Source: Achromobacter deleyi (GTDB taxonomy: Bacteria; Pseudomonadota; Gammaproteobacteria; Burkholderiales; Burkholderiaceae_B). From it: a stretch of 64,000 nucleotides of DNA. How positions within the stretch are numbered: position 1 is the first letter of the stretch; each line of letters opens with the position of its first letter. This document shows, piece by piece, positions 43,422-51,702 of the stretch. Under the pieces are notes generated by a model. That model saw nothing but the letters and a program-made list of their open reading frames with translations, searched no databases and was not told the origin of the DNA. The translations under genes and the position numbers were made by a program. The stretch spans positions 1,922,001 to 1,986,000 of the forward strand of contig NZ_CP065997.1 of NCBI RefSeq assembly GCF_016127315.1. The letters run 5' to 3'.

Positions 43422-44486
43422 TCAATGGGGGAAAGGCCAGATGCGGAGTTTTTCCTTGCCGATGCTCCATAGCCGCGCCAGCCCGTGCGGCTCGGCGATC
43501 AGGAAGAACACGATCAGCGCGCCGAACACCATGTGCTCGATGTGCGCGGCCGTGTCCACCGAGAGCGGCAGGCCCAGCATGTGCGGCACGTTGGACAGCG
43601 CCACCGGCACCAGCACGATGAACGCCGCGCCGAAGAAGCTGCCGATGATGGAACCGAGGCCGCCGATGATCACCATGAACAGCAGCTGGAACGAGCGGGT
43701 CAGGTCGAAGGCCAGCGGCTCCCATGAGCCCAGGTGGATGTAGCCCCACAGCGCGCCGGCCACGCCGACGATGAACGAGCTGACCGCGAACGCGGTGAGC
43801 TTGGCGTACATCGGGCGGATGCCGATGACCGAGGCGGCCACGTCCATGTCGCGGATCGCCATCCACTGGCGGCCGATGGCGCCGCGCACCAGGTTCTTGG
43901 CCAGCAGGCTGAAGACCACCACCAGGATCAGCACGAACAGGTACTTTTCCAGCGCGCTCTGCACCGGCAGGCCGAAGGCGGTCAGCGGCGGCACCGAGAC
44001 GTTGCCCGACGACGAGTAGTTGGTGAAGAAGGGAATGCGCAGGAACGCCCAGTCGACGAAGAACTGCGCCGCCAGCGTGGCCACGGCCAGGTACAGGCCG
44101 CGGATGCGCAGGCTGGGAATGCCGAAGATGACGCCAACGAGGGTGGCGAAGCAGCCGCCCAGCAGGATCTGGACGATCAGCGGCATGCCGGGAAAGCGCA
44201 CGCCGAAGTTCCACGCCGCATAGGCGCCCACCGCCATGAAGGCCCCCGTGCCCAGCGAGATCTGGCCGCAGTAGCCCACCAGGATGTTCAGGCCGACCGC
44301 GGCCAGCGACAGGATCAGGAACGGAATCAGGATGGCGCGCAGCAGGTAGTCGCTGGACAGCGCCGGGACGGCGATGAACGCCACCGCCAGCAGCAGCCAG
44401 ATGAAGACGCGGTCCTGGCGGATCGGGAAGATCTGCTGGTCGGCGCGATAGCTGGTCTTGAATTGGCCGTTTTCGCGATAGAACAT
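43422..44486 (-). CDS. livM: ABC transporter permease LivM of cluster 1
   Basis: The 354-residue permease has about nine membrane spans and the family's GYCGQISLGTGAFMAVGAYAAW segment, GIPSLRIRGLYLAVATLAAQ and the LFMVIIGGLGSIIGSFFGAAF EAA-like loop. An N-terminal hydrophilic stretch of about 25 residues precedes the first span. It lies 24 bases after the livH stop. Confidence 0.92.
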   Translation of the reverse strand: MFYRENGQFKTSYRADQQIFPIRQDRVFIWLLLAVAFIAVPALSSDYLLRAILIPFLILSLAAVGLNILVGYCGQISLGTGAFMAVGAYAAWNFGVRFPGMPLIVQILLGGCFATLVGVIFGIPSLRIRGLYLAVATLAAQFFVDWAFLRIPFFTNYSSSGNVSVPPLTAFGLPVQSALEKYLFVLILVVVFSLLAKNLVRGAIGRQWMAIRDMDVAASVIGIRPMYAKLTAFAVSSFIVGVAGALWGYIHLGSWEPLAFDLTRSFQLLFMVIIGGLGSIIGSFFGAAFIVLVPVALSNVPHMLGLPLSVDTAAHIEHMVFGALIVFFLIAEPHGLARLWSIGKEKLRIWPFPH

Positions 44487-44510
44487 GTTTTTATCCTAGA
44501 AGGCCGGGGT

Positions 44511-45443
44511 TCAGACGCGGTCGATGATCTTCTCGCCGAACAGCCCTTGCGGACGGAACAGCAGGAACACCAGCGCCAGCACATAGGCGAACCAGATTTC
44601 GATGCCGCCACCCACCAGCGACCCCAGGTAGACCTCGGACAGCTTTTCGCCCACGCCGATGATCAGGCCGCCCAGGATGGCGCCCGGCACCGAGGTCAGG
44701 CCGCCCAGGATCACCACCGGCAGCGCCCGCAGCGCCGCGGTCGAGAGCGTGAACTGCACGCCGAACTTGGAACCCCAGATGATGCCGGCCACCAACGCCA
44801 CCAGGCCGGCGACGCTCCAGACGATGACCCAGATGCGGTTCAGCGGGATGCCGATGGACTGCGCCGCCTGGTGGTCGTCCGCCACGGCGCGCAGGGCGCG
44901 GCCGGTGGAGGTGAACTGGAAGAACAGTGCCAGCGCCGCCACCAACAATGCGGCGATGACCGCGGCGGTCAGGTCTTCGAGGTTGATGAGCAGCCCGCCT
45001 TCGAACACCGAGTCCAGGATCATCAACGGATCTTTCGGCATGCCGACGTTGATGGAATAGACCGAGCTGCCGAACGAGATCTGGCCCAGGCCGTCAAGGA
45101 AATAGCTGATGCCCAGCGTGGCCATGAGCAGCGTGGTGGCTTCCTGGTTGACCAGGTGGCGCAGCACGAAGCGCTCGATCGCCACCGCCAGCAGGAACAT
45201 CACGATGGCGCTGACGATGAACGCCAGCACGTTGGCCAGGATCATGTTTTCGAAGCCGAACCAGCGCGGTATCCACTCCGAGAAGCGCGCCATCGACAAC
45301 GCCGCCACCAGCACCATGGCGCCCTGGGCGAAGTTGAACACGCCCGATGCCTTGAAGATCAGCACGAAGCCCAGGCCGATCAGGGCATACAGCATGCCGC
45401 TCATCAGGCCGCCGAATAAGGTTTCCAGAAAAAATCCCATCAT
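44511..45443 (-). CDS. livH: ABC transporter permease LivH of cluster 1
   Basis: The 310-residue permease shows LMSGMLYALIGLGFVLIFKASGVFNFAQGAMV at the N terminus and RALPVVILGGLTSVPGAILGG near the end, both LivH signatures. Two adjacent ATG codons (45443 and 45440) are possible starts, after an AAGGGGCG site. It starts 8 bases after the livG stop, so the genes are co-transcribed. Confidence 0.92.
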   Translation of the reverse strand: MMGFFLETLFGGLMSGMLYALIGLGFVLIFKASGVFNFAQGAMVLVAALSMARFSEWIPRWFGFENMILANVLAFIVSAIVMFLLAVAIERFVLRHLVNQEATTLLMATLGISYFLDGLGQISFGSSVYSINVGMPKDPLMILDSVFEGGLLINLEDLTAAVIAALLVAALALFFQFTSTGRALRAVADDHQAAQSIGIPLNRIWVIVWSVAGLVALVAGIIWGSKFGVQFTLSTAALRALPVVILGGLTSVPGAILGGLIIGVGEKLSEVYLGSLVGGGIEIWFAYVLALVFLLFRPQGLFGEKIIDRV

Positions 45444-45450
45444 TCGCCCC

Positions 45451-46347
45451 TTAAGTCCGTGCAGCCAGTGAGTTTTCTCCCTCCCCCTCGGGGGGAGGGT
45501 TAGGGGCGGGGGCTGTTGCCTGCGCTTCGGCGTCCTTGGTGACGGCGGCTTCGCCGCCGACGCCAAGGTACGCGCGGATGACATCTTCGTTGGCACGAAC
45601 CTCGTCCGGCTTGCCGTCGCCGATCTTCTTGCCATAGTCCAGCACCACCACGCGGTCGGAGATGTCCATGACCACGCCCATGTCGTGCTCGATCAGCACG
45701 ATGGTGGTGCCGAATTCGTCGTTCACATCGAGGATGAAGCGGCTCATGTCCTGCTTTTCCTCGATGTTCATGCCGGCCATCGGCTCGTCCAGCAGCAGCA
45801 GGCGCGGCTCCATGGCCAGCGCGCGGCCCAGGTCGACGCGCTTTTGCAGGCCGTAGGGCAGACGCCCCACGGGCGTCTTGCGATACGCCTGGATCTCGAG
45901 GAAGTCGATGATGTTCTCGACGAACTGGCGGTGCTCGATCTCTTCGCGTTCGGCGGCGCCCAGGCGGAAGGCCTGCGCCAGCAGCCCGCACTTCATGCGC
46001 AGGTTGCGACCGGTCATGATGTTGTCCAGCACGCTCATGCCCTTGAACAGGGCCAGGTTCTGGAAGGTGCGGGCGATGCCCATTTCGGCGGCGCGGCGCG
46101 GATTCATGCGCGAGAAACGCTCGCCGCGGAATGCGATGCCGCCCTGCTGCGGGGTGTAGACGCCGTTGATGACGTTCAGCATCGAACTCTTGCCCGCGCC
46201 GTTGGGGCCGATGATGGCGCGGATCTCGTGCTCGCGCACATTGAAGGAAATGTCCGTCAGCGCCTTGACGCCGCCGAAGGACAGCGAGATGTTCTGCATG
46301 TCCAGCATCACGTCGCCGATGCGCTGGTCGCGGTCGTTGTTGCTCAT
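45451..46347 (-). CDS. livG: ABC transporter ATPase LivG of cluster 1, with repeat-encoded C terminus
   Basis: The 298-residue ATPase has Walker A IIGPNGAGKSSMLNVI, ARTFQNLALFKGMSVLDNI, LPYGLQKRVDLGRAL as the signature and LLLLDEPMAGMN. The usual LivG end near RAYLGVGGEA is followed by about 30 extra residues, APNPPPEGEGENSLAART at the end, encoded by a GC-rich palindrome at 45479-45499. Such Pro/Gly/Glu tails typically arise when an intergenic repeat invades the 3' end of a gene. The upstream CoA ligase stop is five bases before the ATG. Confidence 0.9.
   Translation of the reverse strand: MSNNDRDQRIGDVMLDMQNISLSFGGVKALTDISFNVREHEIRAIIGPNGAGKSSMLNVINGVYTPQQGGIAFRGERFSRMNPRRAAEMGIARTFQNLALFKGMSVLDNIMTGRNLRMKCGLLAQAFRLGAAEREEIEHRQFVENIIDFLEIQAYRKTPVGRLPYGLQKRVDLGRALAMEPRLLLLDEPMAGMNIEEKQDMSRFILDVNDEFGTTIVLIEHDMGVVMDISDRVVVLDYGKKIGDGKPDEVRANEDVIRAYLGVGGEAAVTKDAEAQATAPAPNPPPEGEGENSLAART
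45479..45499. repeat. REP-like palindrome inside the livG 3' end
   Basis: CCCTCCCCC and GGGGGAGGG form a perfect 9-bp stem with a 3-base loop, followed by TTAGGGGCGGGGGC. On the coding strand it reads through as the PNPPPEGEGE peptide. Similar PPPEGEGE-coding palindromes are scattered through many proteobacterial genomes; only one copy is visible in this window. Confidence 0.6.
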
Positions 46348-46352
46348 GGTCT

Positions 46353-48329
46353 CTACGCGGCTCGGGCGGTGATGGCGGGGAACGTCTTGACCGGGCGGAT
46401 CCTGAGGTCGGCGGAGATCTTGCCGCTGCGGCCATCCTCGAACTTCACTTCGGTCTCGATGAATTGGGATTGCTTGCCTTCGAACAGGGCGTCGATCAGC
46501 ACGCCGTACTTCTGCGCGATGAAGGCGCGCCGCACCTTGCGGGTGCGCGTCAGTTCGTCGTCATCGGGATCCAGTTCCTTGTGCAGGATCAGGAAGCGGC
46601 TGATCTGCGAGGCCGACAGCTTCGGATCGGTGGCCAGGTCGGCATTGACCTGCTCGACGCAGTCGGCGATGAGCTGGTAGACCTCGTCCTTGCCCGCCAG
46701 GTCGGTATAGCCGGCGTAGGGCAGGCCGCGGCGCTCGGCCCAGTTGCCCACGGCTTCCAGGTCGATGTTGATGAAGGCGCACACGTCCTGGCGGCCGGCG
46801 CCGAACGCCACCGCTTCCTTGATGTGCGGGAAGAACTTGAGCTTGTTCTCGAGGTACTTGGGCGCGAACAGGCTGCCGTCGGCCAGCTTGCCGACGTCCT
46901 TGGCGCGGTCGATGATCTTGAGCTGGCCGTCGGTGTCCAGGTAGCCCGCGTCGCCCGTGTGGAACCAGCCGTCGGCGCTGCGCGCTTCCTGCGTGGCGTC
47001 GGGGTTGCGGTAGTACTCCTTGAACAGGCCCGGGCTCTTGACCAGGATCTCGCCGTTGTCGGCCACGCGGATCTCGACGCCGGGCACGGGCGGGCCGACC
47101 GTATCGTCGCGCACCTGGCCGTCCGGCTGCACGCAGACGAACACCGAGGTCTCGGTGGAGCCGTAGAGCTGCTTGAGGTTGATGCCGATGGAGCGGTAGA
47201 ACACGAACAGGTCGGGGCCGATGGCTTCGCCCGCGGTGTAGGCCACGCGCACGCGGCTCATGCCCAGCGCATTGCGTAGCGGCCCGTAGATCATCACGTT
47301 GCCCAGCGCGTAGCGCAGGCGGTCCCAGGCGTTGACGGATTCGCCGTCCAGGATGCGGGTGCCGACGCGGCGCGCCAGCTTCATGCAGGCATGGAACAGC
47401 TTGCGCTTGAGATAGCCGGCGTCTTCCATGCGGATCATCACATGGGTCAGCAGGCCTTCCAGCACGCGCGGCGGCGCGAAGTAGTAGGTGGGCCCGATGT
47501 CGCGCATGTCGATCGAGACCGTGTCGGGCGACTCCGGATGGTTCACGGTGAAGCCCGTGACCAGCAGCTGCGTGTACGAGAACATGTTCTGCCCGATCCA
47601 GGCTGGCGGCAGGTAGGCCAGCACGTCCTCGTGGTCGGTCAGTTTCTCCATTTCGGACACGGCGCGGGCGCGGTCGATCAGCGCATGGTGCGTCAGCACC
47701 ACGCCCTTGGGCTTGCCGGTGGTGCCCGAGGTATAGAACATCGCGGCCGCGTCGTGCGGCTGCACCGCGGCCACGGCGCGGGCAAAGAAGTCGGGATGCT
47801 GCGCGGCGTAGTCGCGGCCGATTTCTTCGAGCTGGTCGTACGACAGCAGCATCGCATCGGTGTAGTGCCGCAGGCCGCGCGGGTCGTCGTAGACCACGTG
47901 CTTGAGCGCGGGGCATTGCTCGAGCACTTCCAGCATCTTGTCGACCTGTTCCTGGTCCTCGACCACCGCGACGCTGACCTCGGCGTCCTGCAGCACGTAG
48001 ACCATTTCCTGGGCCACGGCGTCCTGGTAGAGCGGCACGGGGATCGCGCCGAGCGATTGCGCGGCCATCATGGCCATGTACAGGCGCGGGCGGTTCTCGC
48101 CGATCACGGCCACGTGCATGCCGGGCAGGATGCCCAATGACGCGAGCCCGTGGGCGACCTGGCGCACGTGCTCCGCCACATCGGCCCAGGTAAGGGTTTG
48201 CCAGATACCCAGGTCTTTCTCACGTATCGCGGGCCGCGACCCGCGTACGTCGGCATGCGCGAACAGCAGCGCCGGAAAAGTATCCAGCGCCGCCGGCATC
48301 TGTGCGGATGCGGGCGAAGAATGTGCCAC
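46353..48329 (-). CDS. Long-chain-type acyl-CoA synthetase (AMP-binding)
   Basis: The 658-residue adenylate-forming enzyme has the P-loop-like YTSGTTGKPKGVVLTHHA, the A5-type LYGSTETSVFVCVQ, DGWFHTGDAGYLDTDGQLKIIDRAKDV, and a C-terminal KVRRAFIAQKYG. The large lid region between (PPRVLEGLLTHVMIRMEDAG) is that of long-chain/FACS proteins. The start is GTG 48329, with GGAGGAG six bases upstream. First gene of the minus-strand transporter cluster; it should activate the transported acid to its CoA ester. Confidence 0.9.
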   Translation of the reverse strand: MAHSSPASAQMPAALDTFPALLFAHADVRGSRPAIREKDLGIWQTLTWADVAEHVRQVAHGLASLGILPGMHVAVIGENRPRLYMAMMAAQSLGAIPVPLYQDAVAQEMVYVLQDAEVSVAVVEDQEQVDKMLEVLEQCPALKHVVYDDPRGLRHYTDAMLLSYDQLEEIGRDYAAQHPDFFARAVAAVQPHDAAAMFYTSGTTGKPKGVVLTHHALIDRARAVSEMEKLTDHEDVLAYLPPAWIGQNMFSYTQLLVTGFTVNHPESPDTVSIDMRDIGPTYYFAPPRVLEGLLTHVMIRMEDAGYLKRKLFHACMKLARRVGTRILDGESVNAWDRLRYALGNVMIYGPLRNALGMSRVRVAYTAGEAIGPDLFVFYRSIGINLKQLYGSTETSVFVCVQPDGQVRDDTVGPPVPGVEIRVADNGEILVKSPGLFKEYYRNPDATQEARSADGWFHTGDAGYLDTDGQLKIIDRAKDVGKLADGSLFAPKYLENKLKFFPHIKEAVAFGAGRQDVCAFINIDLEAVGNWAERRGLPYAGYTDLAGKDEVYQLIADCVEQVNADLATDPKLSASQISRFLILHKELDPDDDELTRTRKVRRAFIAQKYGVLIDALFEGKQSQFIETEVKFEDGRSGKISADLRIRPVKTFPAITARAA

Positions 48330-48498
48330 GTTGTCTCCTCCGGTTTGGGCGCATCGGACCCGCAGCCGCGAGACGCGGCGCACGAGCGGTTGCGCTTGAC
48401 CAGTTGGTTTTAGATTTACGGCAGGAGTTAAGGTATAAGGTTGGGTTGCTACCAACTGTCACCATCGCGACATTCAAGGAACTTTTAGGGTATTCCCG
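48330..48498. promoter_or_regulatory. Divergent promoter region, CoA ligase/liv cluster 1 and Crp-type regulator
   Basis: 169 bases between divergent genes. A short AT-rich part runs from about 48406 to 48445, and TTGGGTTGCTACCAA (48441-48455) contains an inverted TTGG/CCAA pair that could be a regulator site. No unambiguous promoter hexamers are seen. Confidence 0.35.
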
Positions 48499-49206
48499 AT
48501 GCAGCTATCCGACTCCCTGCAACTTGCCGCGGCCTGGTTTCGCGTGCTCGACGGCGAGCAGCAAGCGCGCGTCGAACGAGACCTGTCCGTGCAGCAAGCC
48601 GCCGCCGGGTCGATCATAGAGCGCAAAGGCGAACTCGCCCAGGCATGGATCGGCGTGCTGGCCGGCCTGGTGAAGGTGTCGGTGGGCAATGCCGAGGGCA
48701 AGGTCGCGTCGCTGACGGGCGTGCCCGCCGGCGGCTGGATCGGCGAGGGCTCGCTGCTCAAGCGCGAAGTCCGCAAGTACGACATCGTGGCGCTGCGCGA
48801 TTCCGTCGTCGCGCGCCTGCCGGCCGCCACCTTCGATTGGCTGCTGGACACCAGCATCCCCTTCAACCGCTACCTGCTGCACCAGCTGAACGAGCGCGTC
48901 GCCCAGTTCATCGGCAAGGCCGAGTACGACCGCCTGCTGGATCCGGACGCGCGCGTGGCCCGCTGCCTGGCGGAGCTGTTCAACCCGCTGCTGTACCCCG
49001 GCATGGGCATGCGCCTGACCATCACGCAGGAAGAGGTCGGCTACCTGGCGCGGGTTTCGCGCCAGCGCGCCAACCAGGCGCTGCGCAAGCTGGAAGAGGC
49101 GGGCCTGCTGAACGTCGAATACGGCGCGGTACGGGTGCTGGATCTGGATGGGCTGAAACTGTACGGCTCCGACCGCGGCGCGCTGGAAGGCGAACACGCC
49201 GCCTGA
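48499..49206 (+). CDS. Crp/Fnr family transcriptional regulator
   Basis: The 235-residue protein has an N-terminal cyclic-nucleotide-type beta-roll (IIERKGELAQAWIGVLAGLVKVSV, GGWIGEGSLLKRE) and a C-terminal winged helix with MRLTITQEEVGYLARVSRQRANQALRKLEEAGLL. There is no Fnr-type cysteine cluster at the N terminus, so oxygen sensing by iron-sulfur is not expected. Being divergent from the CoA ligase/liv cluster, it may control that cluster; the ligand is unknown. Confidence 0.88.
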   Translation: MQLSDSLQLAAAWFRVLDGEQQARVERDLSVQQAAAGSIIERKGELAQAWIGVLAGLVKVSVGNAEGKVASLTGVPAGGWIGEGSLLKREVRKYDIVALRDSVVARLPAATFDWLLDTSIPFNRYLLHQLNERVAQFIGKAEYDRLLDPDARVARCLAELFNPLLYPGMGMRLTITQEEVGYLARVSRQRANQALRKLEEAGLLNVEYGAVRVLDLDGLKLYGSDRGALEGEHAA

Positions 49207-49397
49207 ATGGCGGCCGAGGCGCCGGCGTCAGCCTGGGTCGCGACGGTGCGGCGCCCAGATCGAGACCCAGGCCCCGGGTACTTGGCCTGATCCCCCGTAC
49301 CTTCGATGGCCCCGTCCTTCCTGCGGCGGCGCAGCACGCGCAGGAACGCCAACCGTCCAACAACCAGGGCGGATACAAAAGCCGGAGAAAAAAGTGC

Positions 49398-49426
49398 TTG
49401 ACGATAAATAGCGCGCTATTTAATAT
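49398..49426 (+). promoter_or_regulatory. ohrR promoter with embedded palindromic OhrR operator
   Basis: TTGACG (49398-49403) and TAATAT (49421-49426) are separated by 17 bases, a near-consensus sigma-70 promoter. An 18-base perfect palindrome, TAAATAGCGCGCTATTTA (49405-49422), fills the spacer, so a bound repressor would block RNA polymerase. The ATG of ohrR is only six bases beyond the -10 hexamer. Confidence 0.85.
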
Positions 49427-49432
49427 TGCGCA

Positions 49433-49894
49433 ATGAAATCCAGATCCCAGCCCAAAAGCGCGTTCAACCCGCTGCTGCTAGACAGCCAGCTGTGCTTCGC
49501 CCTGTACTCGACCTCGCTGGCGATGAACAAGGTGTACCGCAAGCTGTTGCGCGGCCTGGATCTGACGTACCCGCAGTACCTGGTCATGCTGGTGCTGTGG
49601 GAGCGCGACGAAGTCACGGTCACCGACATCGGCGAGCGCCTGTTCCTGGATTCCGCCACCCTCACGCCCCTGCTCAAGCGGCTCGAGGCGGCAGGCCTGG
49701 TCACCCGCACCCGGGCCCAGGAGGACGAGCGCCAGGTCATCGTCACCCTGACAAAGCAGGGCCGCAACCTGCGCGAACAGGCCGAGGCCGTGCCGCACGC
49801 CATCGCCGCCGCGGCCCAGTGCTCGCTCGACGAAGTGCAGGGCACCATGCGCGCGTTGCACGAATTGCGGGAAAAGCTGGTCAGCAGTCTTTGA
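49433..49894 (+). CDS. ohrR: MarR-family organic hydroperoxide repressor OhrR
   Basis: The 153-residue winged-helix repressor has the peroxide-sensing Cys in [18 protein letters not shown] (about residue 21), and the wing region [35 protein letters not shown]. Oxidation of the Cys by organic hydroperoxide releases DNA and lets ohr be made. No other Cys is near the N terminus; the C-terminal AAQCSLDEV could be the resolving Cys of the two-cysteine class. The start sits so close to the -10 that the transcript would be nearly leaderless. Confidence 0.93.
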   Translation: MKSRSQPKSAFNPLLLDSQLCFALYSTSLAMNKVYRKLLRGLDLTYPQYLVMLVLWERDEVTVTDIGERLFLDSATLTPLLKRLEAAGLVTRTRAQEDERQVIVTLTKQGRNLREQAEAVPHAIAAAAQCSLDEVQGTMRALHELREKLVSSL

Positions 49895-49944
49895 TTGTTC
49901 GTGTTTGAGGTGGATGATGGCAGGATGCTGTCATCCCCGCTTAA

Positions 49945-49977
49945 AGATAGTGCGCTATGAAATTGTGTGCTATTTAA
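49945..49977 (+). promoter_or_regulatory. Second OhrR-type operator, upstream of ohr
   Basis: Two copies of the operator core are seen: ATAGTGCGCTAT (49948-49959), an imperfect palindrome, and TGTGCTATTTAATT (49967-49980), a half-site like that in the ohrR operator. This fits control of ohr by the adjacent OhrR. Confidence 0.7.
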
Positions 49978-50047
49978 TTAGTAAGGGCCGCAGCGGGAAA
50001 GGTCCCGCCAGCCCGGCAGTCCAACCTTCATCCAAAAGGAAAGCACC

Positions 50048-50476
50048 ATGTCGATCGAAAAAGTCCTGTACCGCGCCCAAGCCCACGTCACCGGCGGCCG
50101 TGAAGGCACCGGCGTCTCCAGCGACGGCAACCTGAACGTCAAGCTGACCACCCCGAAGGAACTGGGCGGCGCCGGCGCCGCGGGCACCAACCCCGAGCAA
50201 CTGTTCGCCGTGGGCTACTCGGCCTGCTTCATGGGCGCCATGAAGTTCGTCGCCGGCCGCGACAAGATCGCCATGCCCGCCAACGCCACCATCGACGGCT
50301 CGGTCGGCATCGGCCCCATCCCCACCGGTTTCGGCATCGAAGCCGAACTGAAGATCTCGCTGCCCGGCATGGACCGCGCCGAAGCCGAAAAGCTCGTCGC
50401 CGCCGCCCACATCGTCTGCCCCTACTCGAACGCCACCCGCGGCAACATCGACGTCACCCTGACCATCACCGTCTAA
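50048..50476 (+). CDS. ohr: Organic hydroperoxide resistance protein
   Basis: The 142-residue OsmC/Ohr-family peroxidase reduces organic hydroperoxides. The two reactive cysteines are present in [15 protein letters not shown] (about residue 59) and [15 protein letters not shown] (about 123), and the catalytic Arg is in [22 protein letters not shown] gives the ribosome site. It is followed by a strong terminator and preceded by its regulator with operators. Confidence 0.96.
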   Translation: MSIEKVLYRAQAHVTGGREGTGVSSDGNLNVKLTTPKELGGAGAAGTNPEQLFAVGYSACFMGAMKFVAGRDKIAMPANATIDGSVGIGPIPTGFGIEAELKISLPGMDRAEAEKLVAAAHIVCPYSNATRGNIDVTLTITV

Positions 50477-50506
50477 GCAAAGCGCGCGTTCCGCGCGCAA
50501 AAAAGC

Positions 50507-50545
50507 AAAGGCAGGATTGCGCCACGCGCAATCCTGCCTTTTTTT
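50507..50545 (+). terminator. Rho-independent terminator after ohr
   Basis: AGGCAGGATTGCGC pairs with GCGCAATCCTGCCT around a CAC loop, then a run of seven T. A smaller GCGCGCG hairpin (about 50482-50498) precedes it. Confidence 0.93.
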
Positions 50546-50632
50546 CATCCGCATCACTCCAAGAGCAGGCGACCCACCAACCCGCTCTCCATCCGCGCGC
50601 AGCGTCATCCGCCAACGCCCAAACACCCTGTA

Positions 50633-50669
50633 AGCCCAAAAAGGCCGCCCGCGCGGCCGCCTTTGGGCT
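50633..50669. other. Intergenic hairpin
   Basis: AGCCCAAA (50633-50640) pairs with TTTGGGCT (50662-50669) and the interior is GC-rich with GGC/GCC pairing. It may end transcripts reading leftwards from the liv cluster 2 or act as an RNA stabiliser; there is no clear U-tract. Confidence 0.45.
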
Positions 50670-50762
50670 GGCCCCGCAAGATCTTCGATGACGAGTAACC
50701 GCGTCAAAAGAAGGCCAAGCACACAGCTCTTCCCAGCAACGCAGGTACCAGAGAAATCGCGA

Positions 50763-50928
50763 GCACGGCGGGGCGGCGGCCGGTGGCGGGCGGGGCGTGT
50801 AGATGCGCCCGACGGAATCTGAAGGGAAGGCCGAAGGCCTGGACGAAGATGAGGACGGGGCAGTCCGGAGCGAACGCTCCGGACCGCAATCGTAGCCCCG
50901 CCCGCCACCGGCCGCCGCCCCGCCGTGC
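50763..50928. repeat. 166-base structured element with 34-bp inverted repeat arms
   Basis: The arms at 50763-50796 and 50895-50928 are perfect reverse complements over 34 bases and almost pure G+C. The 98-base interior contains a perfect 10-bp hairpin, GTCCGGAGCG-AA-CGCTCCGGAC (50863-50884), and a smaller AGGCC/GGCCT pair. No coding potential is convincing. It sits between convergent ohr and liv cluster 2, 35 bases past the livF stop on the minus strand. It could be a MITE-like or REP-type repeat; only one copy is in this window. Confidence 0.8.
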
Positions 50929-50963
50929 GTCTCAAGAACTCAACCCCATGCCAGCAAAAAAAC

Positions 50964-51686
50964 TCAGTGTGCCCCCCCAAGATAAGCCGCCACCACCGCC
51001 GGATCATGCTTCAACTTCTCCGCACTCCCATGCACAGAAATCCGCCCATTCTCCAACACATACCCATAATCAGCCACATTCAACGCCGCCGCCGCGAACT
51101 GCTCGACCAGCAACATCGTCACCCCTTCATCCTTGAGCCGCGCAATGATCCGGAAAACCTCTTCCACCAGGATCGGCGCCAACCCCATCGACGGCTCATC
51201 CAGCAGCACCAGCTCCGGATTCAGCATCACCGCCCGCGCCATCGCCAGCATCTGCTGCTCGCCGCCGGACAGCGTTCCGGCCAGCTGCTCGCGCCGCTCC
51301 TTCAGGCGAGGGAACAGATCCATCGCCCGTCCCAGATCCGCCTGCACGTCGCCCTTGGGCCGACTCCCCGTCAAGCGCGGAAACGCGCCCAACAGCAGGT
51401 TGTCGGTCACCGACAGCGTCGGAAACACCCGCCGCCCTTCCGGCGAATGCGCCAGCCCCAGCCGCGCGATCCGATGCGATTCCAGCCCGTCGATGCGCTT
51501 GCCGCCCAGCGTGACCTCGCCCGCGGTCGGCCGGATCATCCCCGACAGCGCCCGCATCGTCGTCGTCTTGCCGGCCCCATTCGAGCCGATCAACGTCACC
51601 ACCTTGGCCTTCGGGACCTCCATGCTGATGCCGTGCAGCACCTTCACCTTCCCGTAGCCCGCTTCCAGATTCTTGATCGATAGCAT
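50964..51686 (-). CDS. livF: Branched-chain amino acid ABC transporter ATPase LivF, cluster 2
   Basis: The 240-residue ATPase has Walker A LIGSNGAGKTTTMRALS, SPEGRRVFPTLSVTDNLLLGA, signature LSGGEQQMLAMARA and Walker B LVLLDEPSMGLAPILVEE. It is the last gene of the operon, 16 bases after the fused livMG gene. Length is typical. Confidence 0.94.
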   Translation of the reverse strand: MLSIKNLEAGYGKVKVLHGISMEVPKAKVVTLIGSNGAGKTTTMRALSGMIRPTAGEVTLGGKRIDGLESHRIARLGLAHSPEGRRVFPTLSVTDNLLLGAFPRLTGSRPKGDVQADLGRAMDLFPRLKERREQLAGTLSGGEQQMLAMARAVMLNPELVLLDEPSMGLAPILVEEVFRIIARLKDEGVTMLLVEQFAAAALNVADYGYVLENGRISVHGSAEKLKHDPAVVAAYLGGAH

Positions 51687-51702
51687 GTTGTCGTCCTTGG
51701 CG

